NCBI GenBank assembly: GCA_015228935.1
Contig: JADGCO010000016.1
Span: 1 to 39,545 of the forward strand
Source of the DNA: Magnetococcales bacterium
GTDB taxonomy: Bacteria > Pseudomonadota > Magnetococcia > Magnetococcales > DC0425bin3
DNA length: 39,545 nucleotides
Direction: 5' to 3'
The notes under the pieces were generated by a model. The model searched no databases and had not been told where the DNA came from. It saw only the letters and a list, made by a program, of their open reading frames with translations. Below are positions 25,213-33,186 of this stretch, piece after piece; position 1 is the stretch's first letter; every line of letters begins with the position of its first letter. The translations under genes and the position numbers were made by a program.

Positions 25213-25548
25213 ATGAACCTCTCGAAACGAAGATTCCTGAAAGCGGGCGCAGGAGTGGCCGGGTTCCAAGATCACCAGGGGCAACGGGTCTGGTCCCAAT
25301 TGCGGATCGGTCAATCCCTGATTCTGCAACGGGAAGCGGACAACCCCTATGACGGCAAGGCGGTGATGGTACTCTGGAACGGGCGGAAGCTGGGCTACGT
25401 CCCCCGGGCCTCCAACGTGGCGGTCTCCCAAATGCTGGATCGGGGACAGAACCTGCGGGCACGCATCGCGAGACTCAAGGATTCCAGCAACCCGTGGGAA
25501 AGGATCCAGGTGGATATCCTCATGGAAACCCGGCCCGGACGGGCGTGA
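25213..25548 (+). CDS. HIRAN-domain protein with twin-arginine-like leader
   Basis: This 111-residue protein consists of a HIRAN domain (about 17-108: WSQLRIGQSLILQREADNP, YDGKAVMVLWNGRKLGYVPR, NVAVSQMLDRGQNLRARI). HIRAN domains bind DNA ends in eukaryotic remodellers; many bacteria carry stand-alone forms of unknown role. The N-terminus SKRRFLKAGAGVAG has the twin-arginine (Tat) pattern, but the hydrophobic stretch is only about 7 residues before the domain begins, shorter than a usable signal peptide. A deletion may have shortened it. The ATG at 25213 with CGGAGACCGACC upstream is a good start. It lies between R-M system 1 and a cytochrome region. Confidence 0.82.
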   Translation: MNLSKRRFLKAGAGVAGFQDHQGQRVWSQLRIGQSLILQREADNPYDGKAVMVLWNGRKLGYVPRASNVAVSQMLDRGQNLRARIARLKDSSNPWERIQVDILMETRPGRA

Positions 25549-25870
25549 TGTCATACGAGGTATGGTTGACGCAGACAATGCGCAAAACGATCCTGCTCTT
25601 GAGATATGGATTCAGAGGAAAATTTCAAGAGTACCCCGGTCGCCTTTCCCACACGATATGAATGGATAGGGCACCATGGTCCTGGATTTTTGCAGATTGG
25701 GAATACATTTTTTTGGGAACTCTTTTGTACGGTCAGTGACACATGATCAAGCCAGGGGTAAGATGTCGCCGCCTGGACTGAGAGCATGCCGTGTCCCGAA
25801 TTCTGGCCCCTGCGTGCCTGATGGTGCATATTCCCCATGGACAATATGTGCGAAACACTGGAGAGAAAAA
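25549..25870. other. Intergenic gap, no gene recognised
   Basis: These 322 bp hold no supported gene. The sequence is less GC-rich than its neighbours and includes a T-run around 25707-25715. It should contain the promoter for the small Lys/His-rich protein at 25871, but no convincing -35/-10 pair could be placed. Confidence 0.4.
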
Positions 25871-26119
25871 ATGAAAATGAATGGCTTGAATAAAGTGGCA
25901 TTGTTGGCCGGTGCAGCAGCTTTTGCCCTGGGTGCGACGGTTGCCCAGGCTGGAGAACACGTCAAAAATCCTTGTGCGCCCAAAAATCCCTGCGCTGCCA
26001 AAAAAGATGAGCATAAACACGATGCCAAAAAGCATGAGGGCATGAAGCACGACGACGGCAAAAAGAAGGAAGAAGGCAAAAAAGACGAAGCCAAAAAGCC
26101 GGAAGCCCCGAAACATTGA
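25871..26119 (+). CDS. Small secreted Lys/His-rich protein
   Basis: This 82-residue protein has a clean signal peptide (NKVALLAGAAAFALGATVAQA, cleavage after AQA near residue 27). The mature part is low-complexity: two NPCA units (KNPCAPKNPCAAKK), then a stretch of Lys, His, Asp and Glu (DEHKHDAKKHEGMKHDDGKK). The paired Cys and many His suggest metal binding in the periplasm; similar NPC-Lys proteins occur in other proteobacteria without known function. GGAGAG precedes the ATG, and a strong terminator 45 bp after the stop ends the transcript, so it is probably a single-gene unit. Confidence 0.8.
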   Translation: MKMNGLNKVALLAGAAAFALGATVAQAGEHVKNPCAPKNPCAAKKDEHKHDAKKHEGMKHDDGKKKEEGKKDEAKKPEAPKH

Positions 26120-26163
26120 GTGAACGCCGGACCCATGCCCAGGCATGGATCCAGGTAGCCGGA

Positions 26164-26206
26164 AAACCCCTTCCCTCCTTATCCAGGGGAAGGGGTTTCT
26201 TTTTCA
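26164..26206 (+). terminator. Rho-independent terminator after the Lys/His-rich gene
   Basis: AAACCCCTTCCC (26164-26175) pairs perfectly with GGGAAGGGGTTT (26187-26198) around an 11-base loop, followed by CTTTTTC. It lies between the stop at 26119 and the cytochrome start at 26217. Confidence 0.9.
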
Positions 26207-26216
26207 AGTCAGGCTG

Positions 26217-27437
26217 ATGCGATCCAGAATCTTTTATCAAAGGCTGCTGCGGATTGTCGTGCCATGGCTATGGAGTGCCTTGGTTGCCGGAGGGACCGGC
26301 CTCTGTTTTGCAGCGGATCAAGACGCCGTTGCCGCATTTCTGCATCGCCACTGGAGTCGCCCCATCCCGGCCCAGGGACCACCACCGGAACGTTTTACAC
26401 CCGCTGAATCGGATGTCATGAACCCGGCGGGGTGCGGTCTTTGCCATGTGACCCAATATGCCGATTGGCAGTTGAGTCATCATCGTCGTGCCCTGGGACC
26501 CGGCATTCTCGGGCAGTTGCTGGATATGCCTGCCGATGCCCGGGAAGATCATCAGGCCTGTTTGCGCTGTCATGCGCCTCTGGCCGAACAGGCCGATGCC
26601 CTGGTCGCCATCCTGACCAAAAATGAAAAAAAAGGGATGGACGGTCTGACCTGTGCCGGCTGCCATGTCCGGGGACATGTTTATTATGGACCCCCGGCCC
26701 GTTCTCCATCGGCCATGGCCAAGGAACTCCTGCCGCACGGGGGGTGGACCACGGCCACCGCTTTTGAGGATGCGCGTTTTTGTGCCGGCTGCCATCAATT
26801 TTCCGCCGAGGATCCAGCCCTCAACGGAAAATTATTGGAAAATACCTTCGAAGAGTGGCGACAAAGTCGTTATGCCAAGGCGGGGCAACCCTGCCAAGCC
26901 TGTCATATGCCGGATCGTCGCCATTCATGGCGGGGCATTCATGACCCGGAGATGGTGCGTTCCGGTCTGACCATACAGGTCGAACGTTTGACACCGGCCC
27001 GGCCCGATGAAGTGGCGGTGCGCATCGTGTTGCGCAATACCGGAGTGGGGCACTCTTTCCCCACTTATGTCACACCCAGGGTGCTTGTGGAAACCTGGCA
27101 AAAAGACTCGTCAAACCAGATCGTGCCAGAGACCAGCCAGGAGATGGTCATCAGTCGGGATGTTTCGCTCGATCTGGCCGAGGAACGCTTCGATACCCGC
27201 ATTCCACCGGATGGCCAGGCGGTTCTGGAGTATCGCCAGCCGCTCAAATCCCAAGCCACGCTTCTGGCGTGGCAGGTGCGCGTGGAGCCGGATTATTTCT
27301 ATAAATTGTTTTATGAAGCCGTTCTGAAAGCAGGCTCCAATCCTCGGGGAGATGCCTTGCTGCGGTCTGCCTACCATCAGGCGGCCAATTCGCCATATAT
27401 CCTTTTTTCCGGGGAAATTCCGCTGGCCACCCCGTGA
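26217..27437 (+). CDS. Pentahaem cytochrome c (cytochrome c554-like)
   Basis: This 406-residue exported protein has a signal peptide (RIVVPWLWSALVAGGTGLCFAA) and five CxxCH haem-binding motifs: CGLCH, CLRCH, CAGCH, CAGCH and CQACH, all between about residues 72 and 230. The C-terminal ~170 residues form a haem-free, beta-rich domain (VAVRIVLRNTGVGHSFPTYVTPRVLVETW). The layout resembles cytochrome c554-type domains of periplasmic electron carriers. His residues outside the motifs (HRR, HMPDRRHSW) could be distal ligands. The substrate and redox partner are unknown, as no oxidoreductase lies next to it. The ATG at 26217 is chosen because longer readings run through the terminator. Confidence 0.9.
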   Translation: MRSRIFYQRLLRIVVPWLWSALVAGGTGLCFAADQDAVAAFLHRHWSRPIPAQGPPPERFTPAESDVMNPAGCGLCHVTQYADWQLSHHRRALGPGILGQLLDMPADAREDHQACLRCHAPLAEQADALVAILTKNEKKGMDGLTCAGCHVRGHVYYGPPARSPSAMAKELLPHGGWTTATAFEDARFCAGCHQFSAEDPALNGKLLENTFEEWRQSRYAKAGQPCQACHMPDRRHSWRGIHDPEMVRSGLTIQVERLTPARPDEVAVRIVLRNTGVGHSFPTYVTPRVLVETWQKDSSNQIVPETSQEMVISRDVSLDLAEERFDTRIPPDGQAVLEYRQPLKSQATLLAWQVRVEPDYFYKLFYEAVLKAGSNPRGDALLRSAYHQAANSPYILFSGEIPLATP

Positions 27438-27467
27438 AACCCGGACGCCGACCCGCTACTTTTTTTT

Positions 27468-27515
27468 CAGCCTCCGTCCTCCAATCTCCAGCCTCCAGCC
27501 TCCAACCCCCGGTCT
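27468..27515. repeat. Short CAGCCTCC-type repeat tract
   Basis: The 80-bp gap between the convergent cytochrome and FkbM genes holds a run of imperfect 7-9-bp CCTCCA/CAGCCTCC units. No terminator stem is obvious. Confidence 0.5.
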
Positions 27516-27517
27516 CC

Positions 27518-28285
27518 TTATCCACGTTGCATCATGAAGGGCCAGTGGGGATGGTTTTTGGCCTTGTTGGCCACAAAAACCAGGGATGGCCCCAGAATGT
27601 TGACCAGGTCATACCCCTTTTCCCGCAAAAACTCAAAAAGCGGTGAGCGAAACAGGCTCTCCAGCGTGGAAAAATGCATCTCCACCAGGATCACCCTGGG
27701 AACAAACCTTTCCCAATCATTCGATTGCAACACAGAAAGATCATGCCCCTCCACATCCACGGAGAGAAGATCAATGCCGGTTCCCGCCGGAACATGCGTT
27801 GCCAGAATGTCTGCCAGAGAACGGGAATGCAGATGGAGTGTGGACCATGAGTGACCCGAGGCTTTCTTGAACGCTTCGGCGCGGGCCAGATCAAGCGTAT
27901 TCATGGAACTCAAGCCAAAACAATAAAAAGTCAGCATCGTCTCCTGGTTGGAAACCAGCGTGTGAAGATTGATGTCGCGGGGACGAAACCGTTGCAGAAG
28001 AGAGAAGGATCCCGGTGAGGCATCGATGTTGATGCCATGCCAGCCCCGCCGATAAAGGCGATAGGTGTTGGACTCCCGGATGGGATGGTGGGCACCGACA
28101 TCCACATAAAATCCGGCCCGTATGCCCTGGAACATATGATCCAGAATGATGTCTTCACCAAATTCGGCATAGACCCGTTTTCCACCCAGGCCGGGAAGAT
28201 GGATTTCCATCCAGGTCAGCAACCGGCGCAGGCGATCTTCCCCCACAAAGGTCAACAGGATACGGAGCAAAAGGGACCTGTTCAT
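27518..28285 (-). CDS. FkbM family methyltransferase
   Basis: This 255-residue SAM-dependent methyltransferase is of the FkbM type. The N-terminal segment ends in YAEFGEDIILDHMF and the SAM-binding motif is FYVDVGAHHPIRESNTYRLY (about residues 59-78). GINIDASPGSFSLLQ follows, then ILLSVDVEGHDLSVLQ-like LLSVDVEGHD (about 172-181) and VILVEMHF. The YVDVGAHHP variant is typical of members acting on glycans or small molecules. The substrate is unknown; O-methylation of a surface sugar is plausible. AGGAACAGGG precedes the ATG. It lies downstream of the M48 protease gene on the same strand, 78 bp apart. Confidence 0.9.
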   Translation of the reverse strand: MNRSLLLRILLTFVGEDRLRRLLTWMEIHLPGLGGKRVYAEFGEDIILDHMFQGIRAGFYVDVGAHHPIRESNTYRLYRRGWHGINIDASPGSFSLLQRFRPRDINLHTLVSNQETMLTFYCFGLSSMNTLDLARAEAFKKASGHSWSTLHLHSRSLADILATHVPAGTGIDLLSVDVEGHDLSVLQSNDWERFVPRVILVEMHFSTLESLFRSPLFEFLREKGYDLVNILGPSLVFVANKAKNHPHWPFMMQRG

Positions 28286-28363
28286 GACCCTGTTCCTGAC
28301 CAGATGCCCGGGCGATCAACCCTCCCCCGGAAGCTGCACAGGGGATGAAACAAAAGGGAACCG

Positions 28364-29188
28364 TTAATTTCCATGTTCCTGATAGTGGCGCATCGCCTCG
28401 GGAATGACCCGGCGCAAATTCTGGATGCGACTGGCCGGCAGGGGATGGGTACTCAACCATTCCAGGGAATTTTTATTGCCGGAGGCATTTTGGGCCTCGT
28501 TCATTCTTTCCCAGAGACCGATGGCCTCCTGGGGATCATAACCGGCCATGGCCATGAATAGGGTTCCCATGCGATCCGCTTCGGTTTCGTGAACGCGACT
28601 GAAGGGGAGCATGGCACCGTACTTGACCCCCAGGCCAAACGCGGAATTGAACATTTCCTGCTGGCCCGGGGAGAGCGCCCCCAGGGAACTGGACAATACG
28701 GTGGAACCCAATTCAACCACGAGTTGCTGGCTCATGCGTTCATTGCCATGATTGGCAACGGCATGGGCAATTTCGTGGCCCATGACCGCCGCCAGACCGG
28801 CATCACTGCGGGCAACCGGCAACAATCCCGAGTAGACCACCACCTTGCCACCCGGATAACAGGCCGCGTTGCGCTCCTTGCTCTCGACCAGATTGAATTC
28901 CCATTGATACCCTGCCAGACGGCTGCTCTGGTTCCGACGGGCAAAATAATTTTCCACGGCCCGTTGGACCCGTTGGCCGACCCGTTCCACCATGGCCGCA
29001 TCCTTTGATCCCTTGCTGACCTTCTCTTCCTTGAGCATCTTGTCGTAGGCTTGGAACCCCAGACTCATGACCTGCTGCGAAGGGAGCAGGGTCATCTGAC
29101 TGCGCCCGGTAATGGGCACCGTGGCACAGCCAGTCAGCATCCAGGTAACCAGAAATGCCCGGCACAGATGTCCAAACGTCTCTTTCAT
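28364..29188 (-). CDS. M48 family zinc metallopeptidase lipoprotein (LoiP/BepA-like)
   Basis: This 274-residue protein has a lipoprotein signal peptide (FLVTWMLTGCATVP, Cys about 21). Its M48 peptidase domain has the zinc motif HEIAH at about 138-142 (VMGHEIAHAVANHG), the third ligand in ETEADRMG (about 200-207), and STHPLPASRIQNL near the end. It should work in the periplasm on misfolded outer-membrane or envelope proteins, as LoiP and BepA do. The usual NAFALPGG substrate-strand motif reads NAACYPGG. It has no TPR domain, so it is closer to LoiP than BepA. It is divergent from the radical SAM gene at 29386. Confidence 0.9.
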   Translation of the reverse strand: MKETFGHLCRAFLVTWMLTGCATVPITGRSQMTLLPSQQVMSLGFQAYDKMLKEEKVSKGSKDAAMVERVGQRVQRAVENYFARRNQSSRLAGYQWEFNLVESKERNAACYPGGKVVVYSGLLPVARSDAGLAAVMGHEIAHAVANHGNERMSQQLVVELGSTVLSSSLGALSPGQQEMFNSAFGLGVKYGAMLPFSRVHETEADRMGTLFMAMAGYDPQEAIGLWERMNEAQNASGNKNSLEWLSTHPLPASRIQNLRRVIPEAMRHYQEHGN

Positions 29189-29385
29189 GTTCTTTCCGGA
29201 TGAAGAAGGGCCTGGAGTGAAAAACAGAGTGGATCATACTGGATTATTTTACGCCATGTTTCAATTGAAAAATTTGCAGGATTTTTCCGTTTGGACACGC
29301 TCTGCAACCCTGCCGGATGAACTGACAGAACCCTGTTCCCCCGGACATGCATCCCGGTCCCTGCACAGGTTTTCCCGGGTGAAAC

Positions 29386-30846
29386 ATGGCTGATATTTTG
29401 TTGACGACCATCAATGCCCGTTTTCGTCATACCGCCTTTGGCTTGCGCTGTCTTCTGGCCAATCTGGACGAACTGGCCCAGAGGGCGGAGATTCTCGAAT
29501 TCGATCTGGAAAAAACACCCGCCGAAATGGCCGAAGCCATCCTGGCGCACCAACCCCGCATTGTGGGCCTGGGAGTCTATGTCTGGAATGCCGATCTCTC
29601 CCGTCGCCTGGTCCAGGTTTTGAAAAGTCTGCACCCGGAACTTATCATCGTCGTGGGTGGACCCGAGGTCAGTCATGACATTGCCGGACAAATCATCACA
29701 TCCATGGCAAATCATGTCATTGTGGGCGAGGGTGAATTGCTGTTGCGCACTCTTTGCCGACGCTTGTTGGCAGGTGAACAAGCCATCGAAAAAATCTGCG
29801 CGGCCCCACCGCCGGACCCTGACCAGTTGCTCCCGGCCTATGCGTTCTACAGTGAACGGGATATCCAGCAACGGGTCATTTACGTCGAGGCATCACGCGG
29901 CTGTCCATTCAAGTGTGCCTTTTGTCTCTCGGCCCTGGAACAGGGAGTGCGTCATTTTGCCCTTGAACCCTTCCTGGCCGCCATGGAAAACCTGTGGCAA
30001 CGCGGCGTGCGGCACTTCAAATTTGTGGACCGGACCTTCAACCTGAAAATAACCACAGCCCAGGCCATCCTCGATTTTTTCCATGCCCGTCTGACGCCCG
30101 ACCTGTTTTTGCATTTTGAGGTCATTCCGGATCGTTTTCCAGAGCCTTTGCGCGCCAGCGTGGCCCGCTTTCCGGCAGGAACCATTCAGTTCGAGATTGG
30201 TTTGCAGAGTTTTTCCGCCGAGGTTTTGGCCCGCATCGACCGGCCCCAGGAGATGACCCGGGCGGTGGAAAACCTCTCCTGGTTGCGCAACCATACAGGC
30301 GTTCATCTGCATACCGATCTGATCATCGGCTTGCCGGGCGAGGATATGACGGGGTTTGCCGCCGGATTTGACCGTCTGATTGGTCTGGATCCGCACGAAA
30401 TTCAGGTGGGAATCCTGAAACGCCTGCGGGGTGCCCCCATCCAACATCAGATCGAGCCGTTTCGCATGGTGTTCGACCCGGAACCACCTTATGAATTGTT
30501 GTGCAACGACCGGATTGATTTCATGACGATGCGGCGACTCAGGCGCTTTGCCCGCTACTGGGATTTGATTGGCAATTCCGGGCGGTTTGCCAAGACCCGC
30601 CCCGGTTTGTTGGGAGAACAATCCCCTTTTGCCCAGTTCATGGCCCTGAGCGACTGGCTCTTCGCCACCACCGGCCAGACCCATCGCATCGCCTTGCCGC
30701 GTCTTTACGACCTGGTGCAGACCGGCCTGGTCCAAGCCTTGGGCTGCGATCCTGGTCTCGCCGCCGAGATGATCCATGCGGATCGCTCCCGCAGCCACAC
30801 CGGCCAGGGTCCGGAAAGACAGGCGCGGCACAGCGGTTTTGCTTGA
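29386..30846 (+). CDS. B12-binding radical SAM protein with DUF4080
   Basis: This 486-residue protein has an N-terminal cobalamin-binding-like domain (ILLTTINARFRHTAFGLRCL, IVGLGVYVWNADLSRR, VVGGPEVSHD). The radical SAM core has RGCPFKCAFC (Cys at about 173, 177, 180) and the barrel motifs FKFVDRTFN, IQFEIGLQSF and HTDLIIGLPGEDM. The C-terminal DUF4080 region ends near RQARHSGFA. Proteins with this layout are widespread, but their reaction is not known; a methyl transfer or ring change on an unreactive carbon is expected. Its TGA overlaps a TTG that opens a small ORF leading towards the second R-M operon. Confidence 0.9.
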   Translation: MADILLTTINARFRHTAFGLRCLLANLDELAQRAEILEFDLEKTPAEMAEAILAHQPRIVGLGVYVWNADLSRRLVQVLKSLHPELIIVVGGPEVSHDIAGQIITSMANHVIVGEGELLLRTLCRRLLAGEQAIEKICAAPPPDPDQLLPAYAFYSERDIQQRVIYVEASRGCPFKCAFCLSALEQGVRHFALEPFLAAMENLWQRGVRHFKFVDRTFNLKITTAQAILDFFHARLTPDLFLHFEVIPDRFPEPLRASVARFPAGTIQFEIGLQSFSAEVLARIDRPQEMTRAVENLSWLRNHTGVHLHTDLIIGLPGEDMTGFAAGFDRLIGLDPHEIQVGILKRLRGAPIQHQIEPFRMVFDPEPPYELLCNDRIDFMTMRRLRRFARYWDLIGNSGRFAKTRPGLLGEQSPFAQFMALSDWLFATTGQTHRIALPRLYDLVQTGLVQALGCDPGLAAEMIHADRSRSHTGQGPERQARHSGFA

Positions 30847-30956
30847 ACCAGACCCTCATCGATCCCAACGTGCGCCAATCCAGGTACCAGCAATTCGTTC
30901 TGTTCAACCGGGATGAGGTGTATTCGGACTTTTCTCTGACAAGGAAAAATATATAA
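30843..30956 (+). CDS. Small ORF (37 codons) coupled between radical SAM gene and R-M operon
   Basis: A TTG start overlaps the radical SAM stop (TTGA). The peptide begins LNQTLIDPNVRQSRYQQFV and ends in a TAA that overlaps the ATG of a further 15-codon ORF (TAATG). Its composition looks protein-like and could be the C-terminal remnant of a lost gene. I do not recognise the family. A true small protein, a gene remnant and a chance reading are all possible. Confidence 0.35.
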   Translation: MNQTLIDPNVRQSRYQQFVLFNRDEVYSDFSLTRKNI

Positions 30957-30957
30957 T
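30952..30957 (+). promoter_or_regulatory. Perfect -10 hexamer upstream of R-M system 2
   Basis: TATAAT lies 43 bp before the hsdM GTG, in a short AT-rich stretch (AAAAATATATAATG). A CTGACA at 30936-30941 resembles a -35 box, but only 10 bp separates the two, so the promoter call rests on the -10 alone. Confidence 0.3.
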
Positions 30958-31003
30958 GAGTCAGGTGCTTTCCGAAAAACAGACAAAAGGGAACAAGGCG
31001 TGA
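30956..31003 (+). other. 15-codon leader ORF overlapping the hsdM start
   Basis: ATG 30956 opens MSQVLSEKQTKGNKA and its TGA (31001-31003) overlaps the hsdM GTG (31000-31002) as GTGA. It links the upstream small ORF (TAATG) and hsdM by overlapping stop/start codons. Translation is unproven. It could set hsdM expression by coupling, which may explain the GTG start. Confidence 0.4.
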
Positions 31004-33132
31004 GCAGCCTGAATATCAGCAATTTCATCTGGGGTATCGCCGACGACGTGCTGCGTGATGTCTACGTTCGCGGTAAATATCGGGACGTGATTCTGCCCAT
31101 GACGGTCATCCGGCGTTTGGATGCCGTCCTGGAGCCAACCAAGGATGCGGTGCTTCGGATGAAGGCGCAGCTTGACAAGGCGGGTGTGGCCAACCAGCAT
31201 GCCGCCCTTTGCCAAACTGCCAGAGAAGCGTTTTATAACACATCTCCCTTCCGCTTGCGCGACCTGGCTTCCCGGGCCAGGCAACAACAGCTCAGGGCAG
31301 ATTTCGAGGCCTACCTGGACGGATTCTCGCCCAACGTCCAGGAAGTCCTGGAAAAATTCAAGTTCCGCAACCAGATCCAGACGTTGGTGGAAGCGGATGT
31401 CCTTGGCTATCTGATCGAAAAATTTCTCGATACCTCGGTCAACCTCAGCCCGAAGCCGGTTTTGCACCAGGATGGGTCCGTCCGTCTGCCTGGTCTGGAC
31501 AATCACTCCATGGGGACAATCTTTGAGGAGTTGATTCGCCGTTTCAACGAGGAGAACAACGAAGAGGCTGGCGAGCATTTCACCCCTCGCGACGTGGTGG
31601 AGTTGATGGCCTACTTGATTTTCATGCCTGTTGCCGGCACGATCCAGTCCGGCACCTATCTGGTTTATGATGGTGCCTGCGGCACGGGCGGCATGCTGAC
31701 GGTTGCCGAGGAGACCCTTGGCAAACTGGCGGCGGAACATGGCAAGGAAGTCTCGGTTCACCTCTATGGCCAGGAGGTCAACCCGGAGACTTTTGCCATC
31801 AGCAAGGCGGACCTGATCCTCAAGGGCGAAGGCGTCGAGGCAGAGAACATGAAGTTCGGCTCCACTCTCTCTGCCGATGCTTTTCCCTCGCGGGAATTCG
31901 ACTTTATGCTGTCCAATCCGCCTTACGGAAAATCCTGGAGGTCCGATCTGGATCGCATTGGGGGCAAGAAAGAACTCCGCGACCCACGTTTCATCATCGA
32001 GCATGGCGGCAATCCGGAATACAGCCTGATCACCCGCTCCAGCGACGGCCAGATGGTGTTCCTGGCCAACATGTTGAGCAAGATGAAGAAGGCCTCCCCA
32101 CTGGGCAGCCGCATTGCCGAGGTTCACAACGGTTCCTCTCTGTTCACCGGAGATGCCGGGTCGGGTGAGAGCAACATTCGCCGCTGGATCATCGAGAACG
32201 ACTGGCTGGAAGCCATCATTGCCCTACCCCTCAACATTTTCTACAACACCGGCATCGCCACCTACATCTGGGTTCTCAGTAATCGCAAAGCACCTGAACG
32301 GCGAGGCAAGGTCCAGTTGATCGACGCCACCGCATGGTTCAAGCCCCTGCGCAAGAACCTGGGCAAAAAAAACTGCGAACTCGGCCCGGACGATATTCGG
32401 CGCATTTGCGACGCCTTTCTCAAACGCGAGGAGAGCGAACAATCCAAGGTCTTTCCCAACCAGGCATTCGGCTACTGGAAGGTGACGGTGGAACGCCCGT
32501 TGCGTCTGAGAGTGGATTTGTCGGCGGATGTGTTGCGGAGGTTCAGTAAAACCTGTGCGGATGTCTCTGAAGAATCCCTCTCGGATCTTGTCGGAATCGT
32601 TACTAAAAAATTTGGTGAAGGCTCTTATGGCGATTTCAACCGCTTTCTGGATGTCTTGGGAGCCATGTTAACGGCCCAGAAACTTGGTATGACGGCAAAG
32701 CGGCAGAAGCTGCTCATGACAGCCCTGGGCGTGAAGGATCCGGATGCTGCACCGGTTATCCGGAAGGTAGCCAGGGCCAGGGCTGGCATGAATCGCGAAC
32801 AGGATGCTTTGTACGGCAGGCATCACCTCACCATGGACGACAAACCGATGGTGGTGGAGTACGAACCGGACAGCGAACTGCGCGATACCGAACAGATACC
32901 CTTCCTGGAAGAGGGCGGCATCGAAGCCTTCATCCGCCGTGAAGTGCTGCCCCACGCCCCGGATGCCTGGATCGATGCCGGGAAGACGGCCATCGGCTAT
33001 GAAATCTCCTTTACCCGGCATTTTTACAAGCCCCAGCCTTTGCGCACCCTGGCAGAGATCAAGGCCGATATCCTGGCTCTGGAGCGTGAATCCGAAGGAT
33101 TGCTCCTGCACATTGTGGGGGATGGACCATGA
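31000..33132 (+). CDS. hsdM: Type I DNA methyltransferase M subunit (system 2)
   Basis: This 710-residue adenine-N6 methyltransferase subunit has an N-terminal helical domain (FIWGIADDVLRDVYVRGKYRDVILPMTVIRRLD), the linker MGTIFEELIRRFNEENNEEAGEHFTPRDVVELM, and SAM motif DGACGTGGM (about 224-232). The catalytic motif is NPPYG (306-310), followed by ENDWLEAIIALPLNIFYNTGIATYIWVL. About 250 C-terminal residues extend beyond the usual core and end in the conserved PLRTLAEIKADILALERESEGLL. It is intact and unlike the M subunit of system 1, so the two loci are not recent duplicates. Start is GTG with AAGGGAACAAGG upstream, overlapping a 15-codon leader. It methylates host DNA at the site chosen by HsdS. 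Confidence 0.93.
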   Translation: MSSLNISNFIWGIADDVLRDVYVRGKYRDVILPMTVIRRLDAVLEPTKDAVLRMKAQLDKAGVANQHAALCQTAREAFYNTSPFRLRDLASRARQQQLRADFEAYLDGFSPNVQEVLEKFKFRNQIQTLVEADVLGYLIEKFLDTSVNLSPKPVLHQDGSVRLPGLDNHSMGTIFEELIRRFNEENNEEAGEHFTPRDVVELMAYLIFMPVAGTIQSGTYLVYDGACGTGGMLTVAEETLGKLAAEHGKEVSVHLYGQEVNPETFAISKADLILKGEGVEAENMKFGSTLSADAFPSREFDFMLSNPPYGKSWRSDLDRIGGKKELRDPRFIIEHGGNPEYSLITRSSDGQMVFLANMLSKMKKASPLGSRIAEVHNGSSLFTGDAGSGESNIRRWIIENDWLEAIIALPLNIFYNTGIATYIWVLSNRKAPERRGKVQLIDATAWFKPLRKNLGKKNCELGPDDIRRICDAFLKREESEQSKVFPNQAFGYWKVTVERPLRLRVDLSADVLRRFSKTCADVSEESLSDLVGIVTKKFGEGSYGDFNRFLDVLGAMLTAQKLGMTAKRQKLLMTALGVKDPDAAPVIRKVARARAGMNREQDALYGRHHLTMDDKPMVVEYEPDSELRDTEQIPFLEEGGIEAFIRREVLPHAPDAWIDAGKTAIGYEISFTRHFYKPQPLRTLAEIKADILALERESEGLLLHIVGDGP

Positions 33133-33186
33133 AAATATCTGATTCGCCACGTACTCCATTTGGCAGATGAAAGCAGGATCCCTACC

